64,000 bases of DNA from Symbiotaphrina buchneri (taxonomy: Eukaryota > Ascomycota > Symbiotaphrinales > Symbiotaphrinaceae): NCBI GenBank assembly GCA_001599915.1, contig BCIG01000016.1:620001-684000 (forward strand). Direction: 5' to 3'. The notes beneath the pieces were generated by a model. It worked only from the letters and a program-made list of their open reading frames with translations, was not told the origin of the DNA and did not search any database. Position numbers and translations under genes: made by a program. Shown here piece after piece: positions 1 through 11,258 of the stretch (position 1 is the first letter of the stretch; each line of letters opens with the position of its first letter).

Positions 1-203
1 GTGCTCTGCTTGCTCAATCAGACAGGCTTTGATCAATCACACAACGAGAATGTTCCTTGGGAATGTTACTTTGCATGATTTACAAAAGAGCTACATCTCG
101 ATCTTTCCGCCAATTCAAACACGCTACAGCACCGCCTTTTTCTCCATCCTCGGCCTAGCAACACAATAAGCAGCCAGCCATCGACTCACTTCACACAGCA
201 GAC
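1..203. other. Intergenic, 3' flank of the esterase
   Basis: No gene is seen here. The stretch lies downstream of the stop codon of the minus-strand carboxylesterase and should carry its 3' UTR and terminator. Confidence 0.5.
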
Positions 204-2092
204 TCACTTCCCCGCCATGAAATTCTGGAACGCGTCATTCAGCTTCTCAAACCCGACCTCTTGGGCAAACTTAAACACCGCATCTCTCCGGCCCGCCTCT
301 TCAGGGCTCTTAACAACTTTCACCTGACCATCATCCTCGAACACGCCCACGCTGCTTCCGGGGCCGGCGTACGCGGGCCAGACCGCGTCGCCATTCACGA
401 AGCTGATGAAGGTGCTGCCGAACTTCTCCGCGGCGACGGCCTGTTCGGGCCGCAGCTTGTCGTTGTAGTTCTGGTACAGCAAGACGACGTCGATGATGTG
501 CGTGCCGTAGCCCTTCCACGGCCCGTCCCACGGGTTGGTGGCGTTGAGGTGGTATAGGTAGGCTTTGCCTGGGAAGCCCTGCGCGTAGACGACGGCCGGG
601 GCGTGGAAGCCGATGTCGTGCAGGAAGTTGAGGATGTGTACCAGCGCTTGCTGGTTGTCGGAGGCGTCGGTGATGTGGTACGTGGACAGGATTGCGTCGG
701 CGGTGGAGGGAGAGCTGGAGAGGGTTGCGCGTAGAGATCTGCTGAATGTTGCGGCGATGTCGGGTTTGCCTAGGAAGGCGTACGAGAAGATACTGGACTG
801 TTGTGGAAGGAGTCATATGAGCATAGCTGATGTGAGAGGTCTTGGCGGAAGGCAGACTCACGTCGAACGAACAGTCACCGCCGACTAACATTTCTTTACA
901 CCACTTGGAGCCAGGATGGGTTGGGTCATCCTTTTCTTTCAAAGTGGCGACTTGGTCAAACTCGGGCCCGCATTTGACCGTATCACCGTCGATATACGGT
1001 GACCAGGCAAGGCTTGGAGGCGAAGCAGCAAGGAACTCATCCGCTGGCACAGACAGCAATCTTTCGATGCGTTCCTCTGCAGACGCATTCTCCAAACCCA
1101 AATTCTTCAGGATGGCGTTGTAGTTAGCCTCATGGAACGCCGCATCCTTTGGTTTGTTGAGCAGCGCCGTCCCGGACATTGGAGCAATCCGCTTGAAAAG
1201 GGGCGTGGGCGAGTGCAGGTGCAGAGTGCACGATACTTGGACAATCGATCAGTTTCACCTGCAGTGGGATTGTCTTGCAAACAGCACACGGCAAGACTCA
1301 CCGCCACCGGCACTCTCTCCAGCAACAGTCACATTGTCCGGGTCGCCACCGAAGCCGGCGATGTTTTCCTGGACCCACAGCAGCGCCGCTTGCTGGTCGC
1401 GCAGCCCGTTGTTCGTGGGATAGCCCGCTTTGCGCAGCTCCTCTGAGGTCAGGAACCCAGACGCGCCCAGGCGATAGCTACAAACGCGCATCAGCATTAC
1501 TCATTCACTCACTCAGCCACTAATTTTCCGGGTGTCATCACGCACTTGATGCCGATTGCAATAATCGGCTTGCCAATCTTGGCGGACAAGCGCACCAGGT
1601 TCGCCTGGTCATACTGCGGCCAGCCGCTCGAGCCGATGAAGAACCCCCCGCCGTGGATGAACAGGAAGACGGGGAGATTCTTGGCGCCGTGCGGCACGCT
1701 GATGTTCAGATTGAGCTGGTCGGTTTCTGACTGCGGCGGGAAGTCCGGCTTGGGCAGCGGCTGCTGGATGAAGCTGAACTCCATGTCGATGGCGTTGGGG
1801 AGGCACAGCGCCGCGGGGCTATGAGAGGGCAGGCGTCAGCAGGAAGGTTTAAACGTCTCTCCCAACGAGGAGGGGACGCAGAGTGGGAGGATGACGATGA
1901 GGAGCTTCTTTACCCGATCTTGGTCGCATCGATGGTGCCCCGGCCGCCGTTCGTGGACAGCACTTTTGGCGGCGCGAGACGGTTCTCGGTCGTGGCATAC
2001 TTGACGCCGAGATACTGGACGACGCAGTTATTCTCCTTACCCACTATCGTCCCCAGATTGGGATGCTGCAGCGTCGAAGTCATGCTTTTCAA
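204..2092 (-). CDS. Type B carboxylesterase / lipase, alpha/beta hydrolase
   Basis: This gene encodes a serine esterase of the carboxylesterase type B (COesterase, para-nitrobenzyl esterase) family, which hydrolyses carboxylic esters. Reading down the minus strand, the first exon begins [10 protein letters not shown] and carries the family strand '[10 protein letters not shown]'. Later exons show the oxyanion loop 'FIHGGGFF', '[10 protein letters not shown]' and '[16 protein letters not shown]', the nucleophile elbow GESAGG, and '[12 protein letters not shown]'. The 3' exons carry '[10 protein letters not shown]', where the catalytic His is expected, and the protein ends with 'FMAGK'. The frame changes between blocks are explained by about five short introns, for example one beginning just after GESAGG and one after 'GGDCSFD'. 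There is no obvious signal peptide, so it may be intracellular. The substrate cannot be read from the sequence. Confidence 0.88.
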
Positions 2093-3028
2093 ACCTGTCG
2101 CTGCTGTGTGCTGGAGCCTGACAACGTTCTAACGTTCTGACGTGTGTGTGGTGAGATCGATAAGACGACAAAGGCAGCTCTTATACCACAATGTATCAAT
2201 CACTACCCAACTTGTACCAGGGTGGTGCTGCTGCTGCGTCTCGTCAAGTACCGGACTGACTACTAACTGCCTGATCCCGAGCTGGGGGCTGTGGTGAACC
2301 CACCATCGTGGTTGGTTTATGATGACTTTGCCGGGGGCCAAGGCGTGCGGGGCACTTGAGCGAGTGGGGAATGCCAAGCAAAGCCTGGGCTGGAGCCTCT
2401 CCCCCTTTCCCCCTGTTTGGCCCCCATCGGCTGTCCCACACCCGACTTTGGAGGTGCCTGCCCCACATCACGCGGAGAAGGATATTAATGGTGGGTTGGT
2501 TTGTTGGTAAGACGCAGCGGAGAGATGTCGTTCTTTGGAGATGCGGAGGTAAGCTATGATACGAATCTGTTTCCTTCTATTATAGATATGCTATTTATGA
2601 AGGAGAAGAGAACGACCAGGATGAGCGGCTTTGGGGACTTTTTGCTCAATGCCGGTCTACTCACCCACAACCGGTTTACGAAGTACAGGAGTTGTCGGTA
2701 TTTATTCCACCGCGCCTAGTCCTGCTCAACGGCTCCCGCGTCTGGGGGCTGGGCAGGGGTCCTCTATGCTAAAATTGGGGGCCGATCGGATTCTCACATC
2801 ATCAGACGAGGGGTGTTTCGGCATGTGCATAGCGTTCATAGAGCGTAATACGGCAATGATAGATGAGTGAGGAATATATGGGCTGGAAGGTATTAGGACC
2901 GGGAACGGGGGATGCTCGGGAATTTATTGGATCTGATATTATTATTTTAGGATTTACCCCCCTATCTTTCGGGGGAGAGATGGTGAACAATGATAATTGC
3001 GTCCACAACTGCACCGCATTGTCTAATC
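2093..3028. other. Intergenic region, no gene seen
   Basis: This 0.9-kb gap lies between the start of the esterase and the 3' end of the next minus-strand hydrolase. The open frames in it are short, lack family motifs and look like chance. It should contain the esterase promoter. Confidence 0.5.
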
Positions 3029-3988
3029 TCAGAAATCCCCTTCCCCTTCCGCCAACAGCACTTTATTCTGCCGGGGCACTACCTCCTCCGGCACCCGACC
3101 ACCCCTCCTCTGTGCCAGGACCCATTCCCACACCTTCACGTCGCCATACGCCCTCGTCCAGCTATCATGCTTATCCTCCGGGTATCGACTGAACCTCAGC
3201 TCTGCGGCTCCCTCTGAAGCAGCCTTCTTCCCTTGCAACGCCATGCCCGCCTTCTCCAAAGCCTTAACCATCTTAACGCTGCTGCCCACAGGAATAATCT
3301 CATCCTGATCACCATGATGCACCCACTGCGGCACTCCCCTCAGCAGACTCGCGCGCGCCACATCGCCGCCGCCGCAGATGGGCATCAAGCTCGCGAAGCG
3401 CGCGGGGGAGTGCATGCCCAGATCCCACGTGCCGTAGCCGCCCATGCTGAAGCCCGAGACGTGCACGCGGTGCGCGTCGACACGGTACGCAGGGATCACC
3501 TCGTCCAGCAGCGCTTCCAGCACGGCCGCGTTCCAGCCGTAGCCCTGCCGCATGTCCAGCGAGGGCGTGAGCGTTATGAATTCCTCCGCGACGAGCCGGC
3601 ACGTTTCGGGGTCTACCGCCTGGCTGGAGAGATCCTCGCTCTTGCCGTTGGGTTTGCGCAGCCGTGGCGCCATGGGGATGTTGATGTGCGGCGGGGAGAG
3701 GCCGGATTTGAGCGCGTCGTAGGCCAGGATGAGTTTTGGTGGGCCGTGGCGGAGCGTGACGTAGGACTCGCCGGGCTTGCGTTGGGATTCGCCGGCGCCG
3801 TGCAGGAAGAGGAGGAGAGGGTATGTGCGGTCTGACGTCGAGTAGGAGGGTGGGAGGGAGATGTAGTGGTCGTAGCCGAATGGTGCGGGGGATCGCCGTT
3901 GGGTGTGGAATGTGAAGGAGATGTGCGAGGTTTTGGCGTAAGGGTGCATAGGGTCCCTTGCTGCAGGGGGCGAGGCGACGGGAGCCAT
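3029..3988 (-). CDS. Alpha/beta hydrolase (esterase/phospholipase-like peptidase fold)
   Basis: An intronless frame encodes about 319 residues of an alpha/beta hydrolase related to the PHB-depolymerase/prolyl-oligopeptidase-like esterases. The protein shows 'LLLFLHGAGE' (oxyanion region), the nucleophile elbow 'GFSMGGYGTWDL', the acid site 'HHGDQDEIIP', and a His in 'PEDKHDSWTRAY'. The frame stays open upstream to 4207, but that extension is low-complexity and has no domain character. I therefore take the Met at 3988 (MAPVASPPAAR) as the start. There is no signal peptide, so cytosolic action is likely. The natural substrate is unknown; a carboxyl esterase or deacylase role is inferred from the fold. 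Confidence 0.85.
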   Translation of the reverse strand: MAPVASPPAARDPMHPYAKTSHISFTFHTQRRSPAPFGYDHYISLPPSYSTSDRTYPLLLFLHGAGESQRKPGESYVTLRHGPPKLILAYDALKSGLSPPHINIPMAPRLRKPNGKSEDLSSQAVDPETCRLVAEEFITLTPSLDMRQGYGWNAAVLEALLDEVIPAYRVDAHRVHVSGFSMGGYGTWDLGMHSPARFASLMPICGGGDVARASLLRGVPQWVHHGDQDEIIPVGSSVKMVKALEKAGMALQGKKAASEGAAELRFSRYPEDKHDSWTRAYGDVKVWEWVLAQRRGGRVPEEVVPRQNKVLLAEGEGDF

Positions 3989-4854
3989 TGTTCGTCGATG
4001 GAGGGGAGACCGGAGGATTCGAAGAGGGAAGAGGGGCGTCGTCTTGACTTGAGAGAGAAGGTCAGCAGTGGTAATGGAGATGCCCAGCGTAGCCCGATGA
4101 TGGTGTTGCGGGAGAGGAGCGGAAGCAAGGACGAGCAGAGGGTTTCTGGGATGCGGATGTATCGTATAAATACCCACCAGGAACCATATGGCAATCTCTT
4201 CTCCCATATTGTCACAATAGTATCAACCCCTCGATCTCATTGGCCAAGGAAACAGTTCCCAGGCGGCGTTCTAGCCCGGTGGCGAGGCTGCGGAGGAGCC
4301 CTCCGTCCTCCGACAGCTTTGGCGGACAACCCATGAAGGACCAGCCCACCTTGGTGTCGCCACCTGCACCCGATCAATGATACACTGGCGACCCACGATC
4401 ATGATGGCGATCGTGGAACTGATGCCGTTGATGGAGTTGTAGCCGGAAAGCCAGGAACTTGTTGAACATGCCGAGTGAGGATGCACTGCGGAAGGCGATT
4501 GCGGGGAGGTTCGGCGTTATGGGGTTCTGTCGCCCGCCATAGAGCGCGTGAACCGGGACAACACCCCCCTCACCACAAGGCAACGTTCGCCGATATACCT
4601 CTGCTTCATGACATTGGACTACTGCATAGTTTCTGGTCTGGCATATGTGATCCCAAATTGTGATCATTCTGGCATGCAATTTAAGCATATTCCCTTTTCC
4701 GCTGATGCTATCCTAACATACATAAATTGGCAAGGCTCTAAGGCCGCCAGATGCTTTCATGTCCGCTTAGTGGGGTTATTGCAATGCGCTCATTCCGCAG
4801 TCCCCATTAATCTACCGGTTCAAATGAGACAAAGTAGTGACTGGAGTCTAATGC
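3989..4854. other. Intergenic region, possible gene relic
   Basis: This gap lies between a hydrolase start and the 3' end of the aspartic protease. On the minus strand around 4271-4690 a short open frame hints at hydrophobic permease-like text ('GYNSINGISSTIAIMIV'), but no complete motif or plausible gene structure is present. I leave it as unassigned, perhaps a decayed fragment. Confidence 0.3.
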
Positions 4855-6496
4855 TCATATCATGGCGAAGAAGCCTCCGCCCAACAGTACGAATGCGAAA
4901 CTCATAGCGACGACAACAGCCGTGCTCCGCTCGAATGGAGGCACGGTCCCGGCCATGCTCTTGTGCGTGGACGTTGATGTCGAGGTCGATGATCCTGATG
5001 TTCCGGTTGCAGCGCCAAAGGAGAAAGCTGCAGTATTGGAGACTGTGCTTGCGTCTGTAGCAGAGGCAACGCCCGTGGCAGTGCTCTCCCTACCAAAGCC
5101 CAATGGAAATCCCGTAGCCGTCTGCGCGGCGCTGCCAGCAGCCGTAGCGGTGCTAGATACCCCGGGAATGGAAGATCCAGATGGGATTTCTTGTACATTG
5201 GACGCGCTGACGTTGAAGACGGTCTGCGCAATGGCGATCTGGTTGTTCGTCATGTCGTAAACAACATAGGCGGAGCGCAAAAAGGTGTCACCCATGATGT
5301 ATGGTCCACCATCTTGCGGTTGGATGCCGAAGAGACAGACCTCATCGCCGTTGGAGAAGGTTGGGACTTGGCCCTGGGAGTCCGTCCCGACAGGAAGAGC
5401 AAATTCAGACAGCGGTACTGAGATCACAGGCCCGCCGGATCCGCCGAAGCCGAATGTGAAAGGACCAGACTCGTCAGCCAGACTGCAAGGAACAACGGCA
5501 CCGCCGAAGGAACGGGAAGTGGCAGCTCCGGCAAGTTCCATCATTTGTTCCGCGATCTCCGTAGGAAGATATGTAAGATCGGTACCAGAGTCAAGGACTA
5601 CCGGAACCGTTGATGAAGAGATGGTGGTATTGGAGCCTTGACCATTTGAAGCGCCGACGGAGGACAATACGACCGTAAAGTCATCGACGGCACCAGTATA
5701 TTCGTCAGCCTGGATTGGGAGAGAAACCAACGAGCCGCTGTACTTGTCCGTGTCGACACCTCCGAAAAGTACTTGGCCGGAACTGGAGTCTGATGGAGAA
5801 TGTCAGCACACGCTCAAACGCAAGTTGACACCTCTACTTACCAAGATCGTTCAGCCACAGACTGTATGCCTTGACATTTATGAGCCCCTGCGATACGAAC
5901 TGATCGATGACGCTTGGGTAGACGGAACCATTCCCAGTCTCCGTGTTGGCTTCCCCATTATCATAGGCCACCCCCATCAAACCGATCCCGATAGTAGTGT
6001 CGTACGCAATACCCATTTGCAGACTCTGTACTGTATCGGACCCTATCTTGAATGTGTCCGTGAAGTAGTCTCCTGCTGCCCCGGTGCCATCCGCATATGT
6101 AATGTTGAAGCCATCCGTCTCTACCACCTTGAACGTCGACGACTTGCTCGGATCAAAAGTGCCAAACGGGCAATCTCCTGTCTGTTGAGTGCAAAACGAA
6201 GCATTTGCGGCCGGTACCCAGACATCACTGCTGCCTGTATCGAGTTGTACTGAGAAAGTTTGCGCAGGGGTGCCTACGCTGACATTCAGGTAGTAGACCC
6301 CATCCGTCAGATCGTTGGTCAACGTGGATGTGAGTGTTTTTGTCGCTCTCTTCCGCAGATTCGAAGGGTTGAGGGCGCGTCGTGATTTAGCGACGTCAAA
6401 ACCTATGACTGCGGAGACCGGCGTTGAGAAGCTGAGAATGGCGAGCTCCGCTAACGCCGCAGCTGACGTGAGAGAGGTGAAGTCGAAACCCCTTAT
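4855..6496 (-). CDS. GPI-anchored aspartic protease (yapsin/OpsB-like)
   Basis: This is a secreted pepsin-family (A1) endopeptidase. Exon 1 reads a hydrophobic leader, a dibasic pro-region ending 'LRKRATKT', then 'GVYYLNVSVGTPAQ' and the first catalytic motif DTGSSDVW. After an intron at about 5787-5833, exon 2 carries the second catalytic motif DSGTDLTYLP, a long Ser/Thr-rich linker and a hydrophobic C-terminal tail ('FAFVLLGGGFFAMI') typical of a GPI-anchor signal. It should act at the plasma membrane or cell wall, as yapsins do. The leader lines up with OpsB-type proteins, but at the place where Met is expected (6494-6496) the codon is ATA, and there is no in-frame ATG back to the nearest upstream stop. 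The start is therefore unresolved: an unseen 5' exon, a non-AUG start or start loss are all possible. Confidence 0.87.
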
Positions 6497-7551
6497 GGCG
6501 GGCAGATGTGTAGAGCGGAAATGAGGGAAAGGAGAAGCAGAATAGAAGAAGATGGAGAAGAAAAGGACTAGGAGCTGAAAGGGTTGTAGGGGGGTATGCG
6601 GTTGGTTTTAACAAAGGACACTCACACAGGCGGCAAAGTGAGAGGGAGAAGGGGAAGGGGGTCGCTACTTGAATGACGGAGTGAGGCTGTGCACGGGGAC
6701 GGTGAAATGAGGGAGTGGCGTTAGAGGACACATAAGCCACATGCCAAGTCCAGTTAAGCCTCGGTGAAGTCTGCAGAGCGACGCCGCCCAACAGATTTCC
6801 CGCGGTCAAGCCTTTTACTACTGCTACAGTCTCTTCACCATCTTTACGTTAAATGGACCCCGTTCTAGAGCTCATATCGCGTTTCAGTAATGGCATTCCA
6901 GTTATCCTCCTCAAATGTTGCTGTTCGGGATTTGAGACGCGACAGCCTTGTTACGCGATATGAAACAGTCAAGCAAGCCACCCGTTGCAGATCTTGGAGC
7001 GGTAGCGCGACTCACTGACTCAGGTCCGCGAAACCACCTGCAGTGAATGCCCGTCTTGCTCACTGGCTTCAGACAAGCAGCCAGACGTTGGTTCAATGAA
7101 GCCGGAAACGATAAAATCAGCATCACGAGGCCTCTCATTGTTCCGATCGATTACGTCTCCCAGACGCAAATACCCTTTCTTCCTTTCTCTCCGGGTCAGG
7201 CAGCCGTAATGTGAGCCCAAGCGCCAAGTGCCAAGCCAATCAAGGGTTTTCTCCATGCGAGGCGTCGTCATCAGTTTAGGGGCTCGTGCTCGCTAAGTAG
7301 CCCAATCAGGAATGATCCTGTTTCTCTACCTTTCTGTTGTTTGCACTGTTTGTTTGGTATTTGGGCTATGATACAAACAGCAATCTTTCCGAATCTTATC
7401 AAGTGCCAGATACCGCACGCCGAGATAGTTGGTTTCATTATTTTGGTTTTCTCAGGAAGTAAAAAACAAATTATTATGCAAACTCGTAATATTAGACTAT
7501 ATATCTCAGGGTATCCAAAAGCATGACTCCATCTAGTGCACAACATATCCT
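6497..7551. other. Intergenic region, no gene seen
   Basis: This 1.05-kb stretch contains the pyrimidine-rich 5' flank of the aspartic protease and the 3' flank of the FAD monooxygenase. On the minus strand a plausible splice donor (GTGAGTGTCC near 6626) and acceptor (TTTCAG near 6574) could belong to a 5' UTR intron of the protease. No convincing coding exon is seen. Confidence 0.4.
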
Positions 7552-9210
7552 TCAAGCTTCTCGACAGAGCACTTGCATCAATACCTTTGTAAGCCTCTCC
7601 TGGAGCCCAGGAGGCTGCTCCCACGCCCTCCAGGCAACAAATCCATCAGGGCGAATCAACAATGCACCTGTGGGTGCGATCCACGCAGCAGATTCCCAGC
7701 TGCCCTTTGGGCACACGAGTTCACCAGCAGGCCCAGCACGGTAAGCAGTCAGATTGACTCCGGCTGAGGAAGCAACCTTCGTCGCCGCCTCACACCATGC
7801 TCTACCATCTGCACCGGCTAGCAATACGAATCCCTTTCCAAATAGATTGAGAGTGGAAATGCGATGACCATCATGCTGGACCCAGATATGTGGTGCTCGA
7901 GTTCCTGATGCTCCATTGACGCACAAGACCCATGGTATCGTCTGCAATGACCATATCTGCCTCCAGAAGAACGGAGTCGAATCTTCTGTACTGACAGCAC
8001 GAGACGTGTAACTGTAGCCAAAGCCGCCAGCTCGTGGTAGCCTGCGGACCAGAGATGCTATCGCTGTGAAGCTCCAATTCAATAACCCATGCTCATCCGC
8101 TGAGGAGCCAGACTCTTCTGAAACGAGACGTCCGATCGGAAGTCGTTCATCGTCGTATGTCGCCAGTAGCGCAGCTGCTGTCTGTCCGCGCAGTACTGCC
8201 GCGAGCTTCCAGGCCAGATTATGCACATCCGAAATACCGGTATTTGCACCCTGCCCGCCCCACGGTGGCATCTGATGTGCTGCATCCCCAGCCAGGAAGA
8301 TACGCCCGTGTTGAAACTTCTCAGCGACGCGCACAGTGGGCTCCCAAGGGAGGATGCTCTTAACCTCAACCTCCACATCGGGAATACCGATGGCTATTTT
8401 CAGTAGCTCCTGGCAACGCTGCGGCGTAAAGTCCTCGGCCTTCTCGCCCTTCTTCGGATCATAAGAGAGATGGAAGACCCGGAGATCGCTGTTATTGATG
8501 GACGTGAACAATCCACGAACTTCTGGTCGATTAATCAAACACATGCTGATCTCGCGCCCGCGTACGAGCTCCCGCAGATCCGCTTCGAAGAGGATGTTTA
8601 GCAGATGACCAAGCGTGCCTGCGCCAGTCGTTGAGACGCCCAGTTTCTGTCGTATCCGACTGCCTGCGCCATCCGCTGCAATCATGTAGTCCGCATGGAC
8701 CGTCGACTCGGACCCACTTAACCGATCACGTAGAGTGGCTTTGACTCCATATTCAACTTGCTCAAAAGCGATGCATTCGACGTTGAAGCGCAAATCACCA
8801 CCTCTCTCGCGCGCGGCGTCCAGAAGGACCGGCTCGATCATGTCCTGAGTCACACGCGCTCCGGGCACGGGAATATATCGTTCGACCAGCCCGAAACCCG
8901 GGAACCTTTTCTCGCCCGAATTCTCCTTGCGCTTTAGAGGCTCGACCACCTCAACGAGCGACGTGCCTTTGTAGATGCCCATGCTGGCAGAGATGGCAGC
9001 GCCGGCTGCACGGACGGCTTCCGCGAGCCCGAGTTCTTGGTACAGCTCCATTGTACGGGCGTTCACGCCCCGGGCGCGCGGATGGATCGAGGTGCCCGCA
9101 TGACGCTCTACCAGGAGGGATTTGATGCCATGGTGTGAGAGGAAGACGGAGGCGGAGAGCCCGACGATGCCTCCTCCGATGATTAGAACTGGTACGCGAG
9201 TTTCTGACAT
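7552..9210 (-). CDS. FAD-dependent aromatic monooxygenase (PHBH/phenol hydroxylase-like)
   Basis: A single open frame of 552 residues starts MSETRVPVLIIGGG. It belongs to the FAD_binding_3 group of flavoprotein monooxygenases (p-hydroxybenzoate hydroxylase fold), which use NAD(P)H and O2 to hydroxylate aromatic rings. Visible marks are the Rossmann dinucleotide motif 'GGGIVGLSASVFL' at the N-terminus, 'ARGVNARTMELYQELG' typical of the pentachlorophenol/phenol-hydroxylase branch, the DG motif 'MIAADGAGSRIRQKLG' and the ribityl-binding 'GDAAHQMPPWGGQGANTG'. A C-terminal thioredoxin-like region ('GKGFVLLAGADGRAW' onward) is also typical. It is divergently transcribed from the 4-hydroxyproline epimerase gene. 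The substrate is not known; secondary-metabolite oxidation is as likely as catabolism. Confidence 0.9.
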   Translation of the reverse strand: MSETRVPVLIIGGGIVGLSASVFLSHHGIKSLLVERHAGTSIHPRARGVNARTMELYQELGLAEAVRAAGAAISASMGIYKGTSLVEVVEPLKRKENSGEKRFPGFGLVERYIPVPGARVTQDMIEPVLLDAARERGGDLRFNVECIAFEQVEYGVKATLRDRLSGSESTVHADYMIAADGAGSRIRQKLGVSTTGAGTLGHLLNILFEADLRELVRGREISMCLINRPEVRGLFTSINNSDLRVFHLSYDPKKGEKAEDFTPQRCQELLKIAIGIPDVEVEVKSILPWEPTVRVAEKFQHGRIFLAGDAAHQMPPWGGQGANTGISDVHNLAWKLAAVLRGQTAAALLATYDDERLPIGRLVSEESGSSADEHGLLNWSFTAIASLVRRLPRAGGFGYSYTSRAVSTEDSTPFFWRQIWSLQTIPWVLCVNGASGTRAPHIWVQHDGHRISTLNLFGKGFVLLAGADGRAWCEAATKVASSAGVNLTAYRAGPAGELVCPKGSWESAAWIAPTGALLIRPDGFVAWRAWEQPPGLQERLTKVLMQVLCREA

Positions 9211-9761
9211 GACCGGTTGATTCTTTCGCTTTCAAGGACTTTCAGAAATATTCATAGTAAGATCTCTGGAACCAGAAAAGAATCTTATTTGTAGATGTCA
9301 AAGGGGCGCAAGAAAAGGCCCGATCGTATGTTGTCTCGGGATCGGGCCAGATTTTATTTTTCGTTATCCCGACCCGAGCTTGGATCTCGCCGGTTAAGGG
9401 ATGGCCTGGCTCACCCCGGCCGGGGTGCTTCGGCCTTCTTCCGGTCTTCGCCTTGAATTTCCATACTTCTATGAGTGAGGCGCCACCGGGCCGCTGCATC
9501 GTAGCAGTAGCTTTCTGACCGATATCAGGTCCACTCAGGGTTCCCGATTCTCAGTCGGAAAGGGAGCAGCCAACGGCCCGAGGGCCTTGACAGGCTGGGG
9601 CCCCAGAGATCAGCCGGCGAATGTGTCCAATGATGAGACCCGAACGGAAACTCCCGATGCTATCTCCGCTTCCACTAAATCAACGGCCAACAGATGAAGA
9701 CTCATATACTCGTAGCAATTCTCCATCAAGCAAAACCTGTACCGCTGCGGTGCTTGCAAAT
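9211..9761. promoter_or_regulatory. Divergent promoter of the monooxygenase and epimerase, with a GC palindrome
   Basis: This 550-bp region separates two divergently transcribed genes and must hold both promoters. It contains a perfect 16-bp palindrome CACCCCGGCCGGGGTG at 9412-9427, a second GC palindrome GGGGCCCC near 9598, and several CGG triplets. Such triplets are the usual half sites of Zn2Cys6 regulators. Binding is inferred, not shown. Confidence 0.5.
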
Positions 9762-10706
9762 ATGCGTAAAATCAAGATCATCGACTCGCACACCGGCGGC
9801 GAGCCCACGCGGCTCGTCACCGACGGCTTCCCCGGCCTAGGCAAGGGCACCATGGCCGAGCGGCTCGCGCTACTGCGGGACAACGCCGACGACTACCGGG
9901 CGACGACAATGCTCGAGCCACGGGGCAGCGACGTTCTCGTCGGCGCGCTGCTCTGCGAGCCCGTATCCCCACACGCCAGCGCGGGCGTCATCTACTTCAA
10001 CAACGCGGGGTACCTGGGCATGTGCGGGCACGGGACGATCGGGGTCGTCGCCTCGTTGGCGTACATGGGCCGCATCGGGCCGGGCGTGCACACGATCGAG
10101 ACGCCCGTGGGCGACGTGCAGGCGGTACTGCACGAGGACGGCGCGGTGACGGTGCGCAATGTACCCGCGTACCGGCATGCGACGGGCGTGGAGCTCGACG
10201 TGCCGGGCTATGGCAAGGCGAGTGGTGATATCGCCTGGGGCGGGAACTGGTTCTTCCTCATCGGCGCCGGCGAGAACAAACCCGACGTCCACTCCTCGAA
10301 CCTCGACGCCTTGACTGCGTATACCTGGGCGCTGCGGCAGGAGTTGGAACGGCGGGGTATCACGGGTGCTAATGGCGGGCTGATCGATCACATTGAGCTC
10401 TTCGCGCCGGACGAGTTCGCTGATTCGCGCAGCTTCGTGCTCTGCCCGGGGAAGGCGTATGATCGCTCCCCTTGTGGGACGGGCACGAGCGCGAAACTGG
10501 CGTGTCTGGCTGCTGATGGGAAACTGAAGCCTGGCGAGGTGTGGCGCCAGAGAAGCATTATTGGAAGCTTGTTCGAGGCGTTTTATGAGCCGGCGGAGGA
10601 AGAGGGGAAGATCCGCCCGAGGATTAAGGGGAGAGCGCATATCATGAGTGAGACGACGCTGGTGCTGGAGGATGAGGATCCGTTCGCGTGGGGGATTAGG
10701 CTATAG
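9762..10706 (+). CDS. 4-hydroxyproline 2-epimerase (proline racemase family)
   Basis: The protein has about 314 residues from the Met at 9762 ([15 protein letters not shown]); the frame extends upstream to 9621 but the added residues lack domain character. It belongs to the proline racemase family. Both catalytic cysteines are present, in 'GMCGHGTIG' and '[11 protein letters not shown]'. Known family biochemistry ties a Cys/Cys pair to racemase or epimerase activity, whereas trans-3-hydroxyproline dehydratases replace one or both. The '[13 protein letters not shown]' start is also typical of hydroxyproline epimerases. The enzyme should interconvert trans-4-hydroxy-L-proline and cis-4-hydroxy-D-proline, the first step in hydroxyproline use. 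There are no introns and the gene is notably GC-rich. Confidence 0.85.
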   Translation: MRKIKIIDSHTGGEPTRLVTDGFPGLGKGTMAERLALLRDNADDYRATTMLEPRGSDVLVGALLCEPVSPHASAGVIYFNNAGYLGMCGHGTIGVVASLAYMGRIGPGVHTIETPVGDVQAVLHEDGAVTVRNVPAYRHATGVELDVPGYGKASGDIAWGGNWFFLIGAGENKPDVHSSNLDALTAYTWALRQELERRGITGANGGLIDHIELFAPDEFADSRSFVLCPGKAYDRSPCGTGTSAKLACLAADGKLKPGEVWRQRSIIGSLFEAFYEPAEEEGKIRPRIKGRAHIMSETTLVLEDEDPFAWGIRL

Positions 10707-11258
10707 GTCGTGGCTTCCACGAGAAATGAGCAGCAGACGTTCACATACAGACGGACACGAGGCTGTTGAGGTGAAAGCTGTATAGAAAAGTTAGGGTTTA
10801 CCGCGACAGTGGCGAAGCTTGCTAGACCTCTTTATATACTAAGATGATAACGAGACCTCAACAGGCCCTAAAATCTCTTGACAGTATGTCGTTTGAATAT
10901 GCTTGATATGAAGTAGCTATTCGTCTACACAAAGCCGTGCTACGTGGTCGTGACTGTCGGCCAATGCCACCCAAACTGAACATTTTATTACCAATATTAC
11001 GAAACCTAAATCAACACCCAAGTTGCTACTTGCCTTCTAGCAGAGAAAATAGTGGAGCACCTGCATGTTATCAAATTTCAACAACGGCCGATCACTGCCC
11101 TGCATCATGCCGACGGCGGGCCTTTGGCCGATAAGAGATAACGATACGGAGCTTGTAGCTACAGCTCACTCCTTCACTTTTTTCAGAGATTGATTCATCC
11201 GGTCATTCAGCATTGCGCGCTGCATATAGAGATATAGAATCTTTGAGAAATATCCGAA
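10707..11258. other. Intergenic region, promoter of the carbamoylase gene
   Basis: This is an AT-richer stretch of 550 bp between two plus-strand genes. No coding signal is seen. It should contain the epimerase terminator and the promoter of the M20 hydrolase. Confidence 0.4.

Noticed and set aside
3233-3835. 200-residue plus-strand open frame
   Set aside because: It lies exactly opposite the alpha/beta hydrolase coding sequence and has a biased His/Ala/Arg composition; a shadow of the GC-rich gene.
4271-4690. Minus-strand frames with permease-like hydrophobic text between two hydrolase genes
   Set aside because: No complete transporter motif, no intron structure and the frames conflict; too weak to call a gene or a named relic.
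9870-10640. 256-residue minus-strand open frame
   Set aside because: Antisense shadow of the hydroxyproline epimerase, which has both catalytic cysteines.
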